Source: an uncultured Fretibacterium sp. (GTDB lineage: Bacteria; Synergistota; Synergistia; Synergistales; Aminobacteriaceae). Taken from it: DNA of 10,609 bases. Location: contig CALGGR010000295.1 in assembly GCA_937915755.1 (NCBI GenBank), forward strand, positions 1 through 10,609. Reading direction: 5' to 3'. The position numbers and the translations under genes were made by a program. Positions 10,278 through 10,609 of this stretch are shown here, in pieces. Position 1 is the stretch's first letter. Each line of letters begins with the position of its first letter. Under the pieces are notes generated by a model. That model saw nothing but the letters and a program-made list of their open reading frames with translations, had not been told where the DNA came from and searched no databases.

Positions 10278-10609
10278 TGAAGCAGTCGCAACAGACCGCG
10301 GTTTGCCTGGACCGGCCTTGAGGCTTTACATTCTCATGTTGAGCCTTGTCAACATTAAAACGCGTGAAGGCTCGCTCTATATCAGCCAAATCGCAAAAGA
10401 GTACAATCGGTCTGAACGAACCGTTCAGAGGTGGCTCGCCTTTCTTGCCGGTGAGAATCTCATTGAGCGGCATTTCAGGAAGAGCAGGAGCAACCCGCGC
10501 TGGAATGAAAAGAGCACGTTCGTAGTTCGCGGCAATGACGCGAAAAGATATGCGGATACTAGGTTTGCGGAGTTGAGCAGTCCAAAAGTGTCACCAGGTG
10601 GTGACACTC
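10252..10609 (+). CDS. winged-helix replication-type protein, N-terminal part (partial)
   Basis: The start ATG at 10252 lies nine bases after AAAAGGGAG; no stop occurs before the window end, giving 119 residues. MAITFRILDEAVATDRGL begins the protein; LRLYILMLSLVN forms a helix. Residues 45-75 (YISQIAKEYNRSERTVQRWLAFLAGENLIER) are a clear helix-turn-helix with recognition helix SERTVQRWL, followed by a wing (WNEKSTFVVRG). This matches the HTH_36/phage-plasmid replication protein style, with N-terminal winged helix and a linker then a loader or initiator domain. The last residues (VSPGGDT) fit the Gly/Asp/Thr-Pro linker that in such proteins often carries origin iterons. It could also be a transcription regulator. 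The missing C-terminus would decide. Confidence 0.65.
   Translation, partial: MAITFRILDEAVATDRGLPGPALRLYILMLSLVNIKTREGSLYISQIAKEYNRSERTVQRWLAFLAGENLIERHFRKSRSNPRWNEKSTFVVRGNDAKRYADTRFAELSSPKVSPGGDT
10587..10608. repeat. 9-bp perfect inverted repeat inside the replication-type gene
   Basis: AGTGTCACC (10587-10595) and GGTGACACT (10600-10608) flank AGGT. It encodes KVSPGGDT at the start of the linker. It may be the first of several origin repeats beyond the window. Confidence 0.6.

Overview
The window looks like accessory DNA of an anaerobe-type bacterium, most likely a plasmid or integrated mobile element. The reasons are many very short genes, one promoter and terminator per gene, several paralogous cassettes, strong AGGAG/GGGAG ribosome sites, a rearrangement breakpoint, and a replication-type winged-helix gene with a structured leader at the right edge. 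I cannot name the host; gut Firmicutes or Synergistota would fit, but this is a guess.

Left third (1-3569). A possible gene tail (3-98) is followed by a 50-aa minus-strand gene (210-362) and a 119-aa plus-strand gene (563-922). The end of the latter is copied in tandem before a terminator and a seven-unit 19-bp repeat array (991-1127). Next is a 317-aa minus-strand protein (1130-2083) whose length and HWHxFWVG-containing C-terminus resemble the AcrVA2 anti-CRISPR-like family. Divergent from it is a 465-aa protein with three helix-turn-helix-like repeats, a long Ala/Pro/Thr linker and a C-terminal coiled coil (2172-3569).

Middle (3570-7146). Two small plus-strand genes (3744-3941, 4169-4498) have recognisable promoters and terminators. 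They face a leftward series of minus-strand genes at 4707-5024, 5373-5609, 5940-6200, 6380-6598 and 6745-7146. Three of these encode one small paralogous family. Four of them, plus the gene at 210-362, share an upstream module: a TCAGCAGAGATCACGGG-type box, a GTTCCAGGCTAGTAT-type promoter and, in most, a GGGAAGGAAAACCC 5' UTR motif. This resembles a collection of separately fired accessory genes such as those in conjugative-plasmid leading regions or anti-defence islands. That reading is inference.

Right third (7143-10609). A 5'-truncated minus-strand gene abuts head to head a 5'-truncated addB fragment (C-terminal part of the AddB helicase-nuclease subunit, with intact PD-(D/E)XK and Fe-S residues). 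The join lies inside 7493-7526 and marks an old recombination. After addB come a 13-bp tandem repeat, a long hairpin, and about 600 bp of AT-rich control DNA with three promoter candidates, a consensus DnaA box and mutually exclusive RNA pairings. Then come a 30-codon leader ORF overlapping a winged-helix replication-type gene that runs off the window. Short tandem duplications, mostly exactly 15 bp, recur in both genes and intergenic DNA throughout.
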